A stretch of 64,000 bases of DNA from Halocaridina rubra (GCA_037179515.1 JAXCGZ010013660.1:1-64000); one strand, 5' to 3'; shown: positions 1 to 12,457, numbered from the stretch's first letter. Notes: generated by a model not told the origin, from the sequence alone. Numbers and translations: made by a program.

Positions 1-261
1 GGGTGATACCAATAGAAAAGAGTAGGACCTTCCTTTTGAATATGGAAATAATAAGTAAAACTAATAATGATCTATATTAAAGGCTTCGTTGTATTTTTCT
101 GATGTGGAGTGAAACCTTTCACAGACATTCTGAGCGAAAGTGCTGAGTAAGAAAAAGGTATTCATAACAATTAGGTCCAAAATGAGAGATGATAAACCAT
201 ATATAGAAGACAAACAAGAAGGACATGGCAATTCTGGATAAAGTTTTGCAAATGGTAATAC
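1..261. other. Unassigned A/T-rich sequence
   Basis: I see no exon with splice borders, terminal repeat or recognisable coding relic here. It is presumably intron of the minus-strand host gene. Confidence 0.4.
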
Positions 262-884
262 AGTCTTCTTCTTCTTCCTCTATTTGCGTTCCCATTTTCA
301 TATGGGGTCGCATCTCTTCACTAGTCGTCTCCACTGGTTCCGGTCCATCACTTGCTCCTCCTCCAGCTGTCTCTCTCTGAGATCCTCCTTCAGTCGGTCC
401 TTCCACCGTAGTTTAGGTCTTCCTCGTCTACGTCTGCCCTCCACGTCCATCTCCATCACTCTCACACCCACGTAGTCTTCTTCTCTCCTCTTCACATGAC
501 CGAACCACTGTAATCTCCTCTCCTGCGCTTTCGCCGACGCCTCCACCACCTTCACTGTACCTCTGATCTGGTCATTTCGTATCCTGTCCTCCCTCGTCAC
601 CCGACACATCCACCTCAGCATTCTCATTTCTGCGACATCTATCTTCCTTTCTTGAACCTTTTTCACCGGCCACGTCTCCGCACCGTACAGCAACGCTGGT
701 CTCACAACTGACTTGTACACTTTTCCTTTCACTCTAGCACTGATTTTCTTGTCACATAGCACCCCTGATGTTCTCTTCCAGCTGTTCCACGCTACCTGGA
801 TCCTATGATCAATCTCTCTCTCTAGGTCTCCATCCTTCGTTACGTAGGAGCCGAGGTATTTGAAGGCGTCCGCCTTTGGGAGCT
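262..884 (-). mobile_element. RTE-type LINE, 5'-truncated 3' end
   Basis: The minus strand reads without interruption from ADAFKYLGSYVTKDGDLE (about 869) to the end of an ORF at 298. It contains the typical C-terminal part of RTE/BovB reverse transcriptases: LYGAETW, RMLRWMCRVTREDRI, QWFGHVKRR and GRRRRGRPKLRWKDRL. The 3' terminus carries a short (GAA)n tail at about 265-280, also usual for RTE. Endonuclease and catalytic RT motifs are missing, so this copy is dead on arrival (5'-truncated). It has the same architecture as the RTE at 40007-47952 but is a different family by sequence. Confidence 0.85.
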
Positions 885-932
885 TTCAAATACCTCGGCT
901 CCTACGTAACGAAGGATGGGGACCTAGAGAGA
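814..932. repeat. Inverted repeat, arms of about 46-50 bp
   Basis: The left arm (about 816-864) and the right arm (about 886-932) are reverse complements with one visible mismatch (ggtctcc against ggtcccc), separated by about 20 bases. The left arm belongs to the RTE fragment and codes for FKYLGSYVTKDGDLER on the minus strand. The right arm encodes the same peptide on the plus strand. The Tigger terminus starts at the next base. Confidence 0.85.
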
Positions 933-1135
933 CAGTGATCCCTCGTTTATCGCGGGGATTCGGTTCCAGGACTGGCCGCGATAGGTGAATTTCCGCAAAG
1001 TAGGATCACCCTATATACACCTTGTTCCTTTTATGTGCGATTTTTTTATCTGCAAAATTGCAATAATGCCACCAAATAATAATAGTAAAAAATTCGAATT
1101 TCGGGAATAATGCCCCCCCCCCAAAAAAAAAAAAA

Positions 1136-1270
<135 letters not shown>

Positions 1271-1339
1271 TAAAGTAAATAAGCGCCCGCGGATGCTTCT
1301 TCCACGAGTACAAAGAGGATTACGATAAGAAAAGATCAT

Positions 1340-1700
1340 CATCATTATACATTATATATACACCCACCCTACCTTTGTCATATGTCTATCTAATCTACAT
1401 TTGAAGGTGTCTAAGGAATTGGCATTTATTATCCTACTAGGAATACTCTACAGTATTACCAAGCCAATTTTCACCAATTTCCCTTCTGAACCTAAATTTA
1501 TCAAGCTTAAATCCATTACCCATTACTAGTCCTGGTTTGATCATGAATTTTTAAAACTTTATTAATATCACCCTTGTTAATCCCTTTAAACCATTTATAC
1601 ACCTCAATCATATCCCACCTAACTCTGCGCCTCTCTAGAGAATGTAGATTAAGTTTTTTTAATCTGTCATATGGTAATTTAGGCATTGCATAATTAATTT
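1340..1700 (-). mobile_element. CR1-like LINE, RT C-terminal fragment (family F)
   Basis: The minus-strand translation contains LKKLNLHSLERRRVRWDMI, then EVYKWFKGINKGDINKVL and NANSLDTFK-type ends. This is the conserved C-terminal pattern of CR1/L2-group reverse transcriptases (LxSLexRRxRgDmi.vyK...). It carries frameshifts and an internal 20-bp deletion relative to the copy at 30140-30510. No catalytic motif is included. Confidence 0.7.
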
Positions 1701-2159
1701 TTTTAGTTTTTTAGTCTTGCTTTGGTTATTTATCATTTTTATTTTATCATTGTTTACATTTGCAGATAGAGGTTTGTTCTCTTGCATCCTCCTCCTCTTC
1801 TACCGCATAAGTTACTTGCTCAGGGCCACCATGCATGTCCCAGTGTACTGTATGACTGTTGCTCACTGCATAACAGAGTACAGTACAGTAATGTATGTTA
1901 ATTTCTAGCTGTAGAGTAAATATGAATATCTTTTGTATACTCTTAAAAATAGATACAGGGCTTTCTGCTTTGCTATGTACTAATAAAATATGTTTTTTAC
2001 TTAACTTACATCTTTGGCATGGTGTGTCTATGTAAGGTTTGGAACGTATCTATGCCCTTTATCATTGTTTCCTATGGAAAATGACTCGTTTTTTCACCCG
2101 ATTTTCCATTTACTCGACACTTCTGAGAACCTATCTAGGCGTTACTCTGAGAACTAGGT

Positions 2160-2475
2160 GTACATGGGTATTTTACATTTATTTTTACCTTTACTGTATA
2201 AACCCTCCCTGCACTGTTAAAAAACCACCCTTTACTTTAGTAATAATAGAGTAAATTTATATGAAAGTGATAGGTAAACTTACCGTGAATGAGGTGATGA
2301 TGATGTGACATACTCACATACATAGGTATTTTACATTTATTTTTACCTTTACTGTATAAACCCTTCCTGCACTGTTAAAAAACCACCCTTTATTTATAAA
2401 TAACAGCATGCAAGCATAAATTTATATGAACGTGATCGGTACACTTACCGTGAATGAGGTGATGATGACGTGAAT
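2160..2475. repeat. Two-unit tandem duplication, about 159-bp period
   Basis: TATTTTACATTTATTTTTAC at 2169 recurs at 2328, and both units end with a 'tgaatgaggtgatgatga' segment (about 2285 and 2452). The repeat lies just downstream of the Tigger-1 transposase relic and is part of its 3' noncoding region. Confidence 0.8.
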
Positions 2476-2490
2476 AGACTCCAGAGGAAA

Positions 2491-4286
2491 TTATTCCGCA
2501 GCCAATGATAGCTTTACGGCTGCTTTTTGCGAGAGAAGAACACGGTAATGGGGAGTTGCTGTCGCTGTTTCTTCTTTTGTTGGAAGATGGTCTTGTAAGG
2601 AAACATGGTATTGTCGAGAAGATTTGCAGAAGGTCACCGAACGAACCATATTATTGTCATGTTCTTGCGAGAGTTGTTGGACTGCTTTCACATGTTCATA
2701 CGTGGCTGCCAGACGTTCGAGTATAAGGCCAGGTTCTTCAATTTCTTTGTGCGTTTCCTCTGGCTGTTCTTCTTCCTCTTTTTCGCTCGCTGATTTTATA
2801 ATTTCCTCCAAGTCTTCATCAGTCAACGGCTGCAAGTGGCAGTCAATCCGTTCATTCACGCCTTTGTGAGTCATATCTTTAAAGCCTTCTCCTCCTAGCA
2901 ATGCAGCCAACTTCACAGCTTTCACAACTGCCGAGATATGGACTTCGTCAGGAGCGAAGCCCTTGCAGTCAAGATGACTTAAGGTCACAATTTCTTCCAG
3001 CTGGCATTGATTGTGGCCGGCTTCATCTCATTGATTGCATTCTGAATATTTTGAAGGCATGTAGCAATCGTGTAATTACGCCAGTAAGTCTTCATTGAGA
3101 ATTCTTTGTCCGAATCCATGGATTCAACCAGGTTCGCCAGGGCATTTCGTGATTAAAGGGCCTTGAACTCACGAATAACGCCTTGATCCATAGGCTGATT
3201 CAGTGATGTCGTATTCAGTGGCAGGAACTCTACTTGAACACCGTCATATTCGAGATTAGTTGCGTTGCCACCAGCATTATCCATCAAAAGAAGGACTTTA
3301 CATTCAAGGCCTTTTTCCGCAAGATATATTTTGACCTAAGGGGTAAAGCATTGGTGAAACCAGTCCAATGTGAGGCTTTCTGTGATCTAGGCCTTAGGGT
3401 TATGCATCCAATACACTGGCAGCAGATTCTTATTCTTATTCATCAAAGCCCTAGAGTTCTTTGACATTTAGATAAGCCCGGGCTTTAACATGCAGCCCGC
3501 AGCATTCCCGCACATGATGAAGGTAATGTGGTCTTTGTGCGCTTTAAATCCCGGGGCTTTAGCTTCTTCCTTGAAGAGAAAAGTGCAAGACGGCTTTCTC
3601 TTCCAAAATAACCCAGTCTCATCCATGTTTAACACTTGCTCAGGAGCATATTCTCCTTCAGCAATAATTTTCTTAAAATCGTTGTTCACATAATCTTCAG
3701 CTGCAGCTGTATTTGCAGAGGCAGCTTCGCCATAAACCGAAACGCTCTTTAGATCATAGCGTTTTTGAAATTTGCCAAACCATTCCTTGCTTGCCACGAA
3801 CGATTGTTTCCTAGGTGGAGAATCGCTGGAGGGTCCTGGTTGTGGGTCGTCGATATCTTCTTCTCTCTCCTCCCCTCCACGGTCGCCACTGTCGTCGTTG
3901 GGTTCGTTTGCAGTGAATGTATCGTACAGCTTCTTCGCCTTTGTATGATATTGCTGTCTATGCTGATGTTCTTCTTTCTGCAATCAGCAATCCACAGGGC
4001 CAAAAGCAGATTCCATCCGCACTATTATCTTATTGCGGGGTGTTACGACCCTCTTTGCTGTTTTACTAAATGAAATAGTCGCTGTTTTCCTGATATTTGC
4101 TTCGTCTTTTTTGAAGTAGCGAACAGTAGATTCGTTGAGGCCCATATGGCGGCCGACATCCGCAAACCTTCTTCCTTCCTTCAGCATATCTAACAGTTTT
4201 ACCTTATCTGTTATGGTTAACATCTTCCTTTGCCGCTTAGGCTCACTACCAGAAGCCTTACAAGATGAAGGACGCTTGGGAGGCAT
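2491..4286 (-). pseudogene. Tigger-1 transposase (CENP-B HTH + DDE_1), broken
   Basis: Reading from 4286 down, MPPKRPSS starts an N-terminal helix-turn-helix block (ITDKVKLLDMLKEG...GLNESTVRYFKKDE), as in CENP-B/pogo proteins. Next come a second HTH region (SFVASKEWFGKFQKRY) and the catalytic block NMDETGLFWKRKP at about 3620. Around 3280-3200 lie LLMDNAGGN and QPMDQG; the spacing between these two Asp is about 30 residues (DD30D), the Tigger signature. An acidic C terminus runs to 2491. Frameshifts occur near 4000 and 3950, with stops between 3467 and 2989. All three catalytic Asp codons are still readable. It would cut and paste its own element; it is now inactive. Confidence 0.9.
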
Positions 4287-4527
4287 TGCAGAGGTTTAAA
4301 TACGTGAGTAAAAAAAAATCACAAGCACAACATATTAAGGAGCACAAAGCGAATGGCGCACATGTGAGTTAGACTGAACAGGTGAGGCGAGACAATGGAA
4401 GATGGTGGGAGACCCAAACTTCAATAAAAAAGCCAATCAGACCCCATGATACAGAACATACAGCAAAACAATTATGTGATTCGTCATCTCCCACCTTTTC
4501 AGCCAATATCATCCCATGAACTATCTC

Positions 4528-5110
4528 ACGTAGATGCGAGCCTTTGCATTTTCCAAGACGCCAATACAATGTATGCTATCGTACAGTATTTCACATGGTG
4601 CATTACTGTGAGTTATATATTTGAATTTATGTTTTTTAATATTTATTACTGTTTTATTATTCTTAGGCTAGGAAATACCTTTTTATCAATAAAATAATGA
4701 AAATACTGGAAATCTTTCTATGAACTAGCACAAGTAGGTACGACCCTTTTTGTTTTCCGAAACGCTGATACCGCTATCGTATTTTACATGGTGCAATACT
4801 GTGAGTTACATGTTTAAATTTATGCTTTTTACTATTTTTTACTGTTTTATTATTCTTAGGCTAAGAAATATATTTTATTTATCAATAAAATGATGAAAAT
4901 ACTGCAAATATTAATATGTGCTAGCTCCCGTAGGTGCGACCCTTTGCGTTTTCCAAAATGCCGATACCGGTATCGTACTTTCTATGGTGCAGAGTTACAT
5001 GTTTAAATTTATGTTTTTTTACTATTTTTTACTGTTTTATTATTCTTAGGTTGGAAAATAAATTTTTTTATCAATAAAATAATGAAAAACAAATTTTTTC
5101 AATAAAATAA
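4528..5110. repeat. Three tandem units of about 200 bp in the Tigger-1 subterminal region
   Basis: Units begin near 4528, 4734 and 4930 with variants of GTAGGTGCGACCCTTTGCGTTTTCC and continue with TATCGTA...CATGGTGCA...GTGAGTTACATG, then a shared ACTGTTTTATTATTCTTAGG. They diverge by point changes and small gaps. They lie between the transposase start and the right terminal inverted repeat. Confidence 0.85.
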
Positions 5111-5244
5111 TGAAAATACTGAAAATTTTAATTTTCTAATATTTTAATATTCTCGCATATACCCAGAAAAAAAAAACTTGCCAAAAAAACCTGCGATGCA
5201 CTGAATTCGCGATAGGTGAACCGCGATATAGTGAGGGATTACTG

Positions 5245-5607
5245 TACTGAAAATGGTTCATGAGGGAAAAATAAATTATGTGTCTCAAAAAGCATCATGG
5301 ACTGAAGAAGTACAATATATAAGTTTATATCATATTGGAAAATGAAGACATCACTTACAATGCAAATCATCAGTGACAAGAGACAAAATAGTAAATTATG
5401 ATTTCAAAGTGTAGAGTCCCAAGTACAGTACTGAAGTGATTCACAATGTTTATCCATAATAATATACATAACTGTTTTAGATTAATGATAGCAAAATAAA
5501 ATCTCAACTAGAACTAAATACGATATATCATAATAATATGTATAATATAAACCATATATTTTGAAAAAACAAAAGAGGAATGAAAAACTGTAAGAGATAT
5601 TACTTAC
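5245..5607. other. Intron-like A/T-rich DNA
   Basis: I see no coding relic. It separates the Tigger-1 right end from the exon at 5608-5724. Confidence 0.4.
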
Positions 5608-5724
5608 TACGTCTTTTTGTGGGTGATTCTTCAATGGCAGGCTGGGTAGACAATGGAGCAACAGGTACTCCTGGCAAATTTAAAGGAGGAATCCTGGGTG
5701 GAGACAATTGTACATCTCCTTCCT
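5608..5724 (-). CDS. Host gene exon 8 (last exon seen in window)
   Basis: The exon is 117 nt with acceptor TTGTCCACAG/AGGAAG and donor CGTA/GTAAGT. Two leading bases complete the codon left by the exon at 12072-12144, then 38 codons and one extra base follow, so at least one more exon lies at lower coordinates outside the window. The peptide contains LSPPRIPPLNLPGVPVAP, a Pro-rich stretch comparable to the acidic/proline linker before the kleisin winged helix. The winged helix itself is not present between 1 and 5600. Confidence 0.6.
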
Positions 5725-8632
5725 CTGTGGACAATTATTTAATATAAATATGATTACTAGTTGAACATGTGACTAAAAAAAATAAGTATGAGGCCACAAA
5801 AATATAATCAACTATTTCAATACGAAGAAATGGTCTCCTAATGAAAACACACACGATCATCTAAATCATGCAAAAACCAACAACGTATTATTAACTACAT
5901 ATGGGCTGAAAGCTAAAAATACAAGAGCAAAGCATAAATATATTTTATATTGATAAGAGACTGGTAAGATATACTATTTATCTACACACTAAATCTACAT
6001 CCCCCTTGGGAGGGGATGACTAAGTCAGAGCACATATTCACTCACCTGATGACCCAAACATCCCATCACTTATATCTTGGCATGATGCCCAGAGGATGAG
6101 GATGCATCACAAATAACTTTCTCCCATCCCTGCCCCATCATACGGCTTGGGTCACACCTCTTCTGTCTTGTGACCCAATAGTTGTAACAAATTAAGCCCT
6201 CACAGGTTCATCGTAATCAACCCCCTCGTCCCAGCCTGCAGCACTGAGCAGGTGTGAGAAAATACCTTTGCCTGTTGTCCATGCACAATCTCTCTCCACC
6301 CAACCCTATCTCTCGCAGTATCTCCTCCATGCTCCTATGACAAGCCATATACATTCAATCCAAAAATATACACCTATGTCCAACATGCTCCATACCTATC
6401 ACTTCCAGCCGACATACTAAAGATTAAGTACGATGCAACTCATGCAGAGACTGGACCCATTCACCTGTACAACACTTACTAACATGAAACACGGCAAAAA
6501 TACCCAGATTTGCTCTCAATGCTCCCTACACCCTACATCAAACATGCCCCCAATTCCTTCCACACCCCTCCTTCCAAAACTGTCAACATCCCCAAGACCC
6601 CACCCCTCACCTCAACCATCACTACAACTTTCAACCACCTCTCCCTCACCTATAACCCCTCTTAATTCTACTGCAGCAGCACCTGACACACATCATCAAC
6701 ATTCTACAATCTAGCAGGTATGACAAACACCAAAATACAAAAAATCCTATACATCATCAAATAATACAGTAATGTATACACATTTCCATCTCATAAGAAT
6801 CAAAGATATATAGAACACATAAAACATCCACATTTCATAAACTCACCACCATCAGGGAGACTGGACTGGTGGCGGCAGCAGTGGCTTCATCACCCGGGTA
6901 CACAATCCATTAACTTCATTGACACCTGTGCACATACAATATCCCTCCTCTCCTGACATGACACTACTACAGAAATACAATTATCTGAGTGCATACTGAC
7001 AATAAAGCAGACATAATAACAAATACACACATTCCCCCTCACACATCACCTACAGTACCTAATATGTACATCAATTATCAAAGCCACTTGATAAGATTTC
7101 ACTACAGAAACAACACAACAATTAAAAACTAAACAGCACTCTCATCACAGACATAAACGGTCCTGTACACTACCTTAAAGTATTAATTGAAAATGCAAAC
7201 AAAAAATACATCCTCAGAGGTAACAGAAAAAAACACAAACCCAATTTCACATAGGAAACTCAATACCTTATTAGACAATGCAATACACTAAAACATTCTC
7301 CAACACCATGCAAACAGAACACTTCACAACATATACAACCACTTCACACACAAACTAAGGAGAAATTACTAGAACTAGTAACATCAAACTGGAAAAAGTA
7401 TCTGCAAACGATTGAACACAAAACAATAAACAGTATTAGATCGTCCAAAAGTAATAAAACAAAATAATATGCTGCCATCACAAAAACAGACACTATACCC
7501 TCACACAAGATAATACTCTCCTCAACCACTTCTCTCATATCTGTCAACTTCACCACCATCGTGATAATCAACGTGTCATCACACACAAGACAGTTACTCA
7601 CACACTCAGACTTTACACACTTCACCAACCAACAGAGTAGAGAACATCATCAACTATCTCAAGCACTCATCTGCCTGTGGCTTAAGCAATATAAGCGCCA
7701 CATACCTTAAACACCTATAACTAAAAGGTATAAAAACACTAACTAATATATCAATACAGCTACTCACACACGCGCTTTAACTTATCACCAACACTCTTTA
7801 ACCTATGCACGCACTATCTACTCAAACAACATTCACCAAAAGCACACATAGCCTCCTACGAAGATATTATAATTCACAAGTACACATCAAAATGCAGATA
7901 GCTACAGACCTCTTCCAACCCTATTTCAACACAAAGCACAAATTAATTTACCACAGACTTAAATTAACCCCAGTCATATAAAGTCTCTTCCCTCAAAAAC
8001 TGCAAGGTAGAATAGTATCACATTCTACACCTCACCTTAAACAACAACCATATAACACATACACAAAAACCTGGATTTCTTGGTATTGCATAAGATACAT
8101 TAATGTCAAGTAAATAACATGTCACAAATATGAAAAAGCAAACTGACACCAAGATTTAATGCACTCGGGTCATTTGCCCACACAACATTCAGACACAATA
8201 AAAATCACTACCAAAGCATACATACTATATATACACTAAGTGATGGAATATACAAGCAATGCAACCTCGCTAAAACACACCACAACACCCTAGACTATAA
8301 AAACTAAGGTCTTAAAAAAAATCATTGGTTGGACAGCTACAACACTTAAAAACCACTCGCACAAAGACACCAAAGCGCTCCAAGTCAAAGGCCATCTTGA
8401 CAAGAGGTACGCAAATATTCGCTGCAGCTTCCACAAACCAAGAGTACTCGATGCACTACATGGCTGAATTCTCACACACACACACACACCAGGGAAGTTT
8501 ACGGCAGCCCTTACCACGAAATATCATACATAAATACTGTCATTTCTTATTCATATCCCATCCCAAACCAGCCTCTGCAAACATAGTCACACTCAGTTAA
8601 CTTGCTGTTCCATCCAATCACTCAATGACTGA
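5725..8632. other. Low-G, A/C-biased stretch, unknown repeat
   Basis: From about 6250 to 8300 the plus strand is strikingly poor in G and rich in A and C over 2 kb. It has many CACA, ACAT and CAAC runs, a short (CA)n at 8471-8488 and no frame longer than about 95 codons. No terminal repeats or transposase/RT motifs were found. A 93-codon open frame at 6433-6714 is rich in Pro/Ser/Thr as expected from the base bias alone. It probably belongs to an unrecognised repeat in the intron. Confidence 0.4.
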
Positions 8633-9209
8633 CACATCAAATGTAAGGGTAGCCTTCAGGCACATGGACAAGGAAATGTTCAGAAATATTTATGTAACCT
8701 ATGTGAGGCCAAAACTCGAATATGCAGCCCCCTTTTGGAATCCGCACTTGAAAAAGCACATAGCTAAGCTTGAAAAAGTTCAAAGACATGCCACGAAACT
8801 GGTGCCAGAAATACGCAATCTCGGTTATGATGAGAGGCTGAGGGAATTAGACTTGCCATCACTCGAAGCTAGAAGAGTAAGGGGGGATATGGTGACAGTC
8901 TTTAAATTCCTTCATGGTTATGATAGAGTGGATAGGGATCGATATTTCGATATGGCTGGCTCTAGAACTAGAGGTCATAGTTTGAAGCTTCGTAAGAAAA
9001 CTTGTTTGCAGGATGTAAGGAAATACTTTTTCAGTGTAAGAGTAGTTGATAATTGGAATTGGCTAAGCGAGGAGGTAGTTAATGCTATCTCAATCCATAG
9101 TTTTAAGGACAGGTATGATAAGTATCACTAAGTCTAAAAATGGAACCGATCAGGAGACGGGAAGATACGAGCTTTGGGCTCTTTCCCGTAAACACAATTA
9201 GGTAATCAC
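8633..9209 (+). mobile_element. LINE-A copy 4, 5'-truncated 3' end
   Basis: An open frame to the stop at 9131 begins NVRVAFRHMDKEMFRNIY and continues through KLEKVQRHATKLVPEIRNL and LPSLEARRVRGDMVTVFK to HSFKDRYDKYH. This is the C-terminal third of the LINE-A reverse transcriptase, without the FADD catalytic box. The 3' UTR ends in CACAATTAGGTAATCACA, the terminal repeat unit of this family. It is a recent-looking insertion (uninterrupted frame) in the A/C-biased region. Confidence 0.9.
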
Positions 9210-9639
9210 AGCTGCATGCACAACTTTCCTACATCCAGCCTTCCAAGTACCCCCTTCCCTCTGAAAACAAGATTCCACACAGCCAGGCTGTGATATGGGG
9301 ACCAACCAGCCTTTGTGTGCTATCAAAAGAGGCTGAATTGCTTTGTCAATGATGCCTACCAAGGCTGTAACACATCATGGAAGGCTGCACAGCACAAAAC
9401 CACATATGTTAACAACACAACATACAGTCCCTGAAAGCTCTGTGGGGAAAGCCTAGGATCAAACTGGTCTTCCATAGGGACAAAGCACAGACTGCTAAGA
9501 GTAAGCCAGCATAAACAATAACAGCATGCCAAGTCTCTGCTCTAAACAATACTGTAGGCACAGTCATTGTTTATTTATCACTTTCTTGGCATTCAATCCC
9601 ATACCCTTATTTTCCGCCTAAGACACTTACACGGTCCCT
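9210..9639. other. Unassigned sequence between LINE fragments
   Basis: I recognise nothing coding here. Its base bias (C-rich, G-poor) is like the decayed LINE that follows. Confidence 0.35.
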
Positions 9640-11200
9640 TGACTCTTTTAACTGGCCATTAACTCTGCTTTCTTCCATGGATGCTTGTAACCTCAGATAT
9701 TTAAAAGTCTCAACTTCCTAAAGAACCTCATCATAAATTCTTACATTCAACTGACTGCCATCAACAATCCTTATATATCCAATAACTTTACTTTTACCTA
9801 CAATTACTTGCTCAATAACCACCAATGTCAATTTTTCATCATAATCAGCTACTACAGCTGTGTCATCTGCAAAAAGCAGTTAACTAAACTCCTCATAAGC
9901 TCTCATTCTCACCATGTAATTCCAAACCTCTACCTAGCATTCCTGCATTTACTTCCCTTACCATTCCATCAAACACATATTGAACAACCACACAACCCTG
10001 ACACATCAATACATTCATTCTCACTGTTCCTAACTCTCTAATAAGCCTTTTGAGTCCGTTATACTCAGTTTCCCGTGTTTCAAACAACTGCAAAACACTG
10101 TATGCTGCCTCTCTGTCAACCCTGTCATAAGCATTTTCAAAATCCATGAATATTCAGAAAACATCCTTACCTTTCTCTAAATACTTTTCATGAACTCTTA
10201 CCATAAATATATGATCCATGCAGCCTCTTCTCCTGAATTCACATTGTTCTTCCTGAATCACTTTCTCACTTCTATTGTGTAAAACTCGCCCATATGGCTC
10301 ACAACCACAATATATAAACTAATTCTTCAAAAACAATCATACTCCTAATTATTTCCCTTCTTCATATTTAGTGGAACTATACATACACTCCTCCAGTCAA
10401 CTGGAACCCTCCTTTCCCCCAAACACACATTCTACCATTGCCTTTTCACCTTCTGACAGCATTTCACATGATACCCATCTAACCCTGCTGCCTTACCAGA
10501 ATTCAGTACTCTAAATGTCATTAACACCTCCTCTATCAATACAGCCCATTCACTTTCCTTGCCTATCAAAGGCACTCAGCAATTCTATATACTCCTCGTC
10601 CAATAGCACCTGCCATTTGCTCCTTTCAAACTCTTTTCTCTACCAGACTAAATTCTTGAAGTCTTCACTCCCATTCAAATCATCTTGTTCTTCCTTTTCA
10701 AGTTCTTTGAAATATCTACCTCAATTCATATCTGCTCATCTCTTTGTCTTTCTTAACATTCACTTCACTAAACCCTTTTTCACTATATGCTTTTCATATG
10801 ACTCCTAATTTTATCTTTATAACCATCCCTTATGTTTTAAGCTTCATTCCTGCCATGTCACACTCGACTCCAAATTCCACCATTCACTATTTTTACATCT
10901 GTTCCACACAATCATCTCATCCAATATGCAACTTTTTCATTAACTCTTCTCCAATCTTCTGCTCCCTCCTACACCATCTTTTACAGCATTACACACATTT
11001 CTCAAAGTTACTTGATACTCGTTCTTTCTCCATCTCATTCACTTCACACATTACATCCCAATCAAATATCTACCTACATAATCCTTGATGGAACTTTCCA
11101 TGATCACATGTACACTTCTCACTTGCCAGCACTGCAACTCCTCTTCCTCACCCTCTCTTTACTCCAAACACCCTACATACCACATTAGCAAACTGTGCAT
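9640..11200 (-). mobile_element. Decayed RTE-like LINE (family E), reverse-transcriptase relic
   Basis: Minus-strand pieces in order: NSGKAAGLDGYHVKCCQK (about 10490-10435), VDWRSVCIVPLNMKKG (about 10400), EEQCEFRRRGCMDHIF with MVRVHEKYLEKGKDVF (about 10250-10160), MDFENAYDRVDREA (10147) and VETFKYLRLQASMEES (about 9710). These correspond to RT motifs of RTE/BovB-like elements (GKAxGxDG; QxGFRxGRGCxDxIF; DFExAYDxVxR, motif A; FKYLG). Many stops and frameshifts are present. The part above 10600 is assigned only by continuity and similar base bias. Confidence 0.65.
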
Positions 11201-12071
11201 TGCCATTTCCATTAAACTTCAACTGCACACAACCATTCCGTTTAACTCTGCTTCACTCAATGATATGACCAACTTCATTCTCACAAACAAGTCGCCATGC
11301 TCTCCCCTCTTACTGTCACTTCTTCCAAAACAAATGCACATCAAGAGACCCAATTGCAAGTGTTCAATTAAGTGGTTTACTACCAGAAATTCTTGTTTGC
11401 CTTGACTCTTCAAGAAAGAAAATATGGTGGCAAGAGTTCCAGTTCCCTCACTCTCCCAATTCAGTAGCATTTTAAAACAAGTAAGAAAAGTAGGTCCCCT
11501 ACACAAGACAGAAGAAAAATGAACTGGCAGAACAAGAGAATGAACAATGGGAGGCAGAGGACACTCAACTCCTCACTTGAAGTGAACCCACCCACCACTT
11601 TACTTGAATAGAAACCTCCAAGCTCCAAAGAGAAATACTAAAATTTTACTAGTATCATAAGAACATCAAGCATTCATACTTGATATGAAGTTCCAAATAC
11701 CATATCAAAATAAATATTTTACTAGAAACATATTGTAAAATTCCTAAAAAAAAATTCTACAAAAAGTTATATTTACAATTTATCTAGAAAATAGTAAATG
11801 ATACAGTGCAGAATATATCAAAACATGCACAACCTGTACAGCTACTAAACTGTCACAAGTTTACATATCACATTATAAAATCATTTTATCCAGCACAAAT
11901 AATGAATGGATTCCTTTGATGTGGCAAAGTGTGGAACTCATTACACAGTTCAACAATAGAAGAATATACATTGCAGAGCTAAGGATAGGATGTAAATTCC
12001 ATGAAACATTAAACTGTGCATAAAATTGTTATCTTATTTTATTTAATAAGAACTCTCCAATGATACTGTAC
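11201..12071. other. Intronic sequence
   Basis: Apart from diffuse base bias carried over from the LINE on its left, I see no coding relic, terminal repeat or exon. A/T-rich from about 11600. Confidence 0.35.
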
Positions 12072-12144
12072 CTTGTATTGGCTGTATTGGAACCAAATCT
12101 TGGACTAATCCTGGAAGAACACTAGATTCCAAGGGTGTAGACTG
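12072..12144 (-). CDS. Host gene exon 7 (kleisin linker)
   Basis: The exon is 73 nt with a TTTTGCTGCAG acceptor (a CAGCAG tandem acceptor, so it could start at 12144 or 12141 in the same frame) and donor ACAAG/GTACAG. Only one frame is open, giving 24 codons plus one base. The peptide includes LPGLVQDLVPIQPIQ, Pro/Val-rich like the disordered tail that precedes the winged-helix domain of RAD21/REC8. Confidence 0.55.
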
Positions 12145-12457
12145 CTGCAGCAAAAGACTGAAGGAAACACAAGTAGGCAAAAAATACATGCCACAGCAGA
12201 AAATTTTTGTGTATGCAACTTGCCATAAGTTGGGAATAAGAATTGTTCAAGAACGGTAATAGTAACAAGATTTCCCTTCACCTTTTCCAATTAGAAAATG
12301 ATTATAATATGTTAATAATTACATCATTAGATTTATTGGACAAGTAAATGGGAGCACTTAAACGGAGTGGGAAAAGTAACAAGACTGAAATATTATAAAA
12401 TTATTTATTCTACTTCAAGCAAATAGATGACAGCCAAAGAAGCCAAAATTCTTACAC

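Noticed and set aside
6433..6714. Pro/Ser/Thr-rich 93-codon open reading frame
   Set aside because: Explained by the A/C base bias of the tract; no start context or conservation signal.
6843..6895. Possible short exon with a GTGAGTTT donor between host exons 7 and 8
   Set aside because: No pyrimidine tract or good acceptor. The open frame would force an alternative acceptor at 5722, and the direct join of 12072 to 5724 is already in phase.
9808..11405. Several plus-strand open frames rich in Ser/His/Pro
   Set aside because: They are shadows of the decayed minus-strand LINE and its C/T-rich plus strand.
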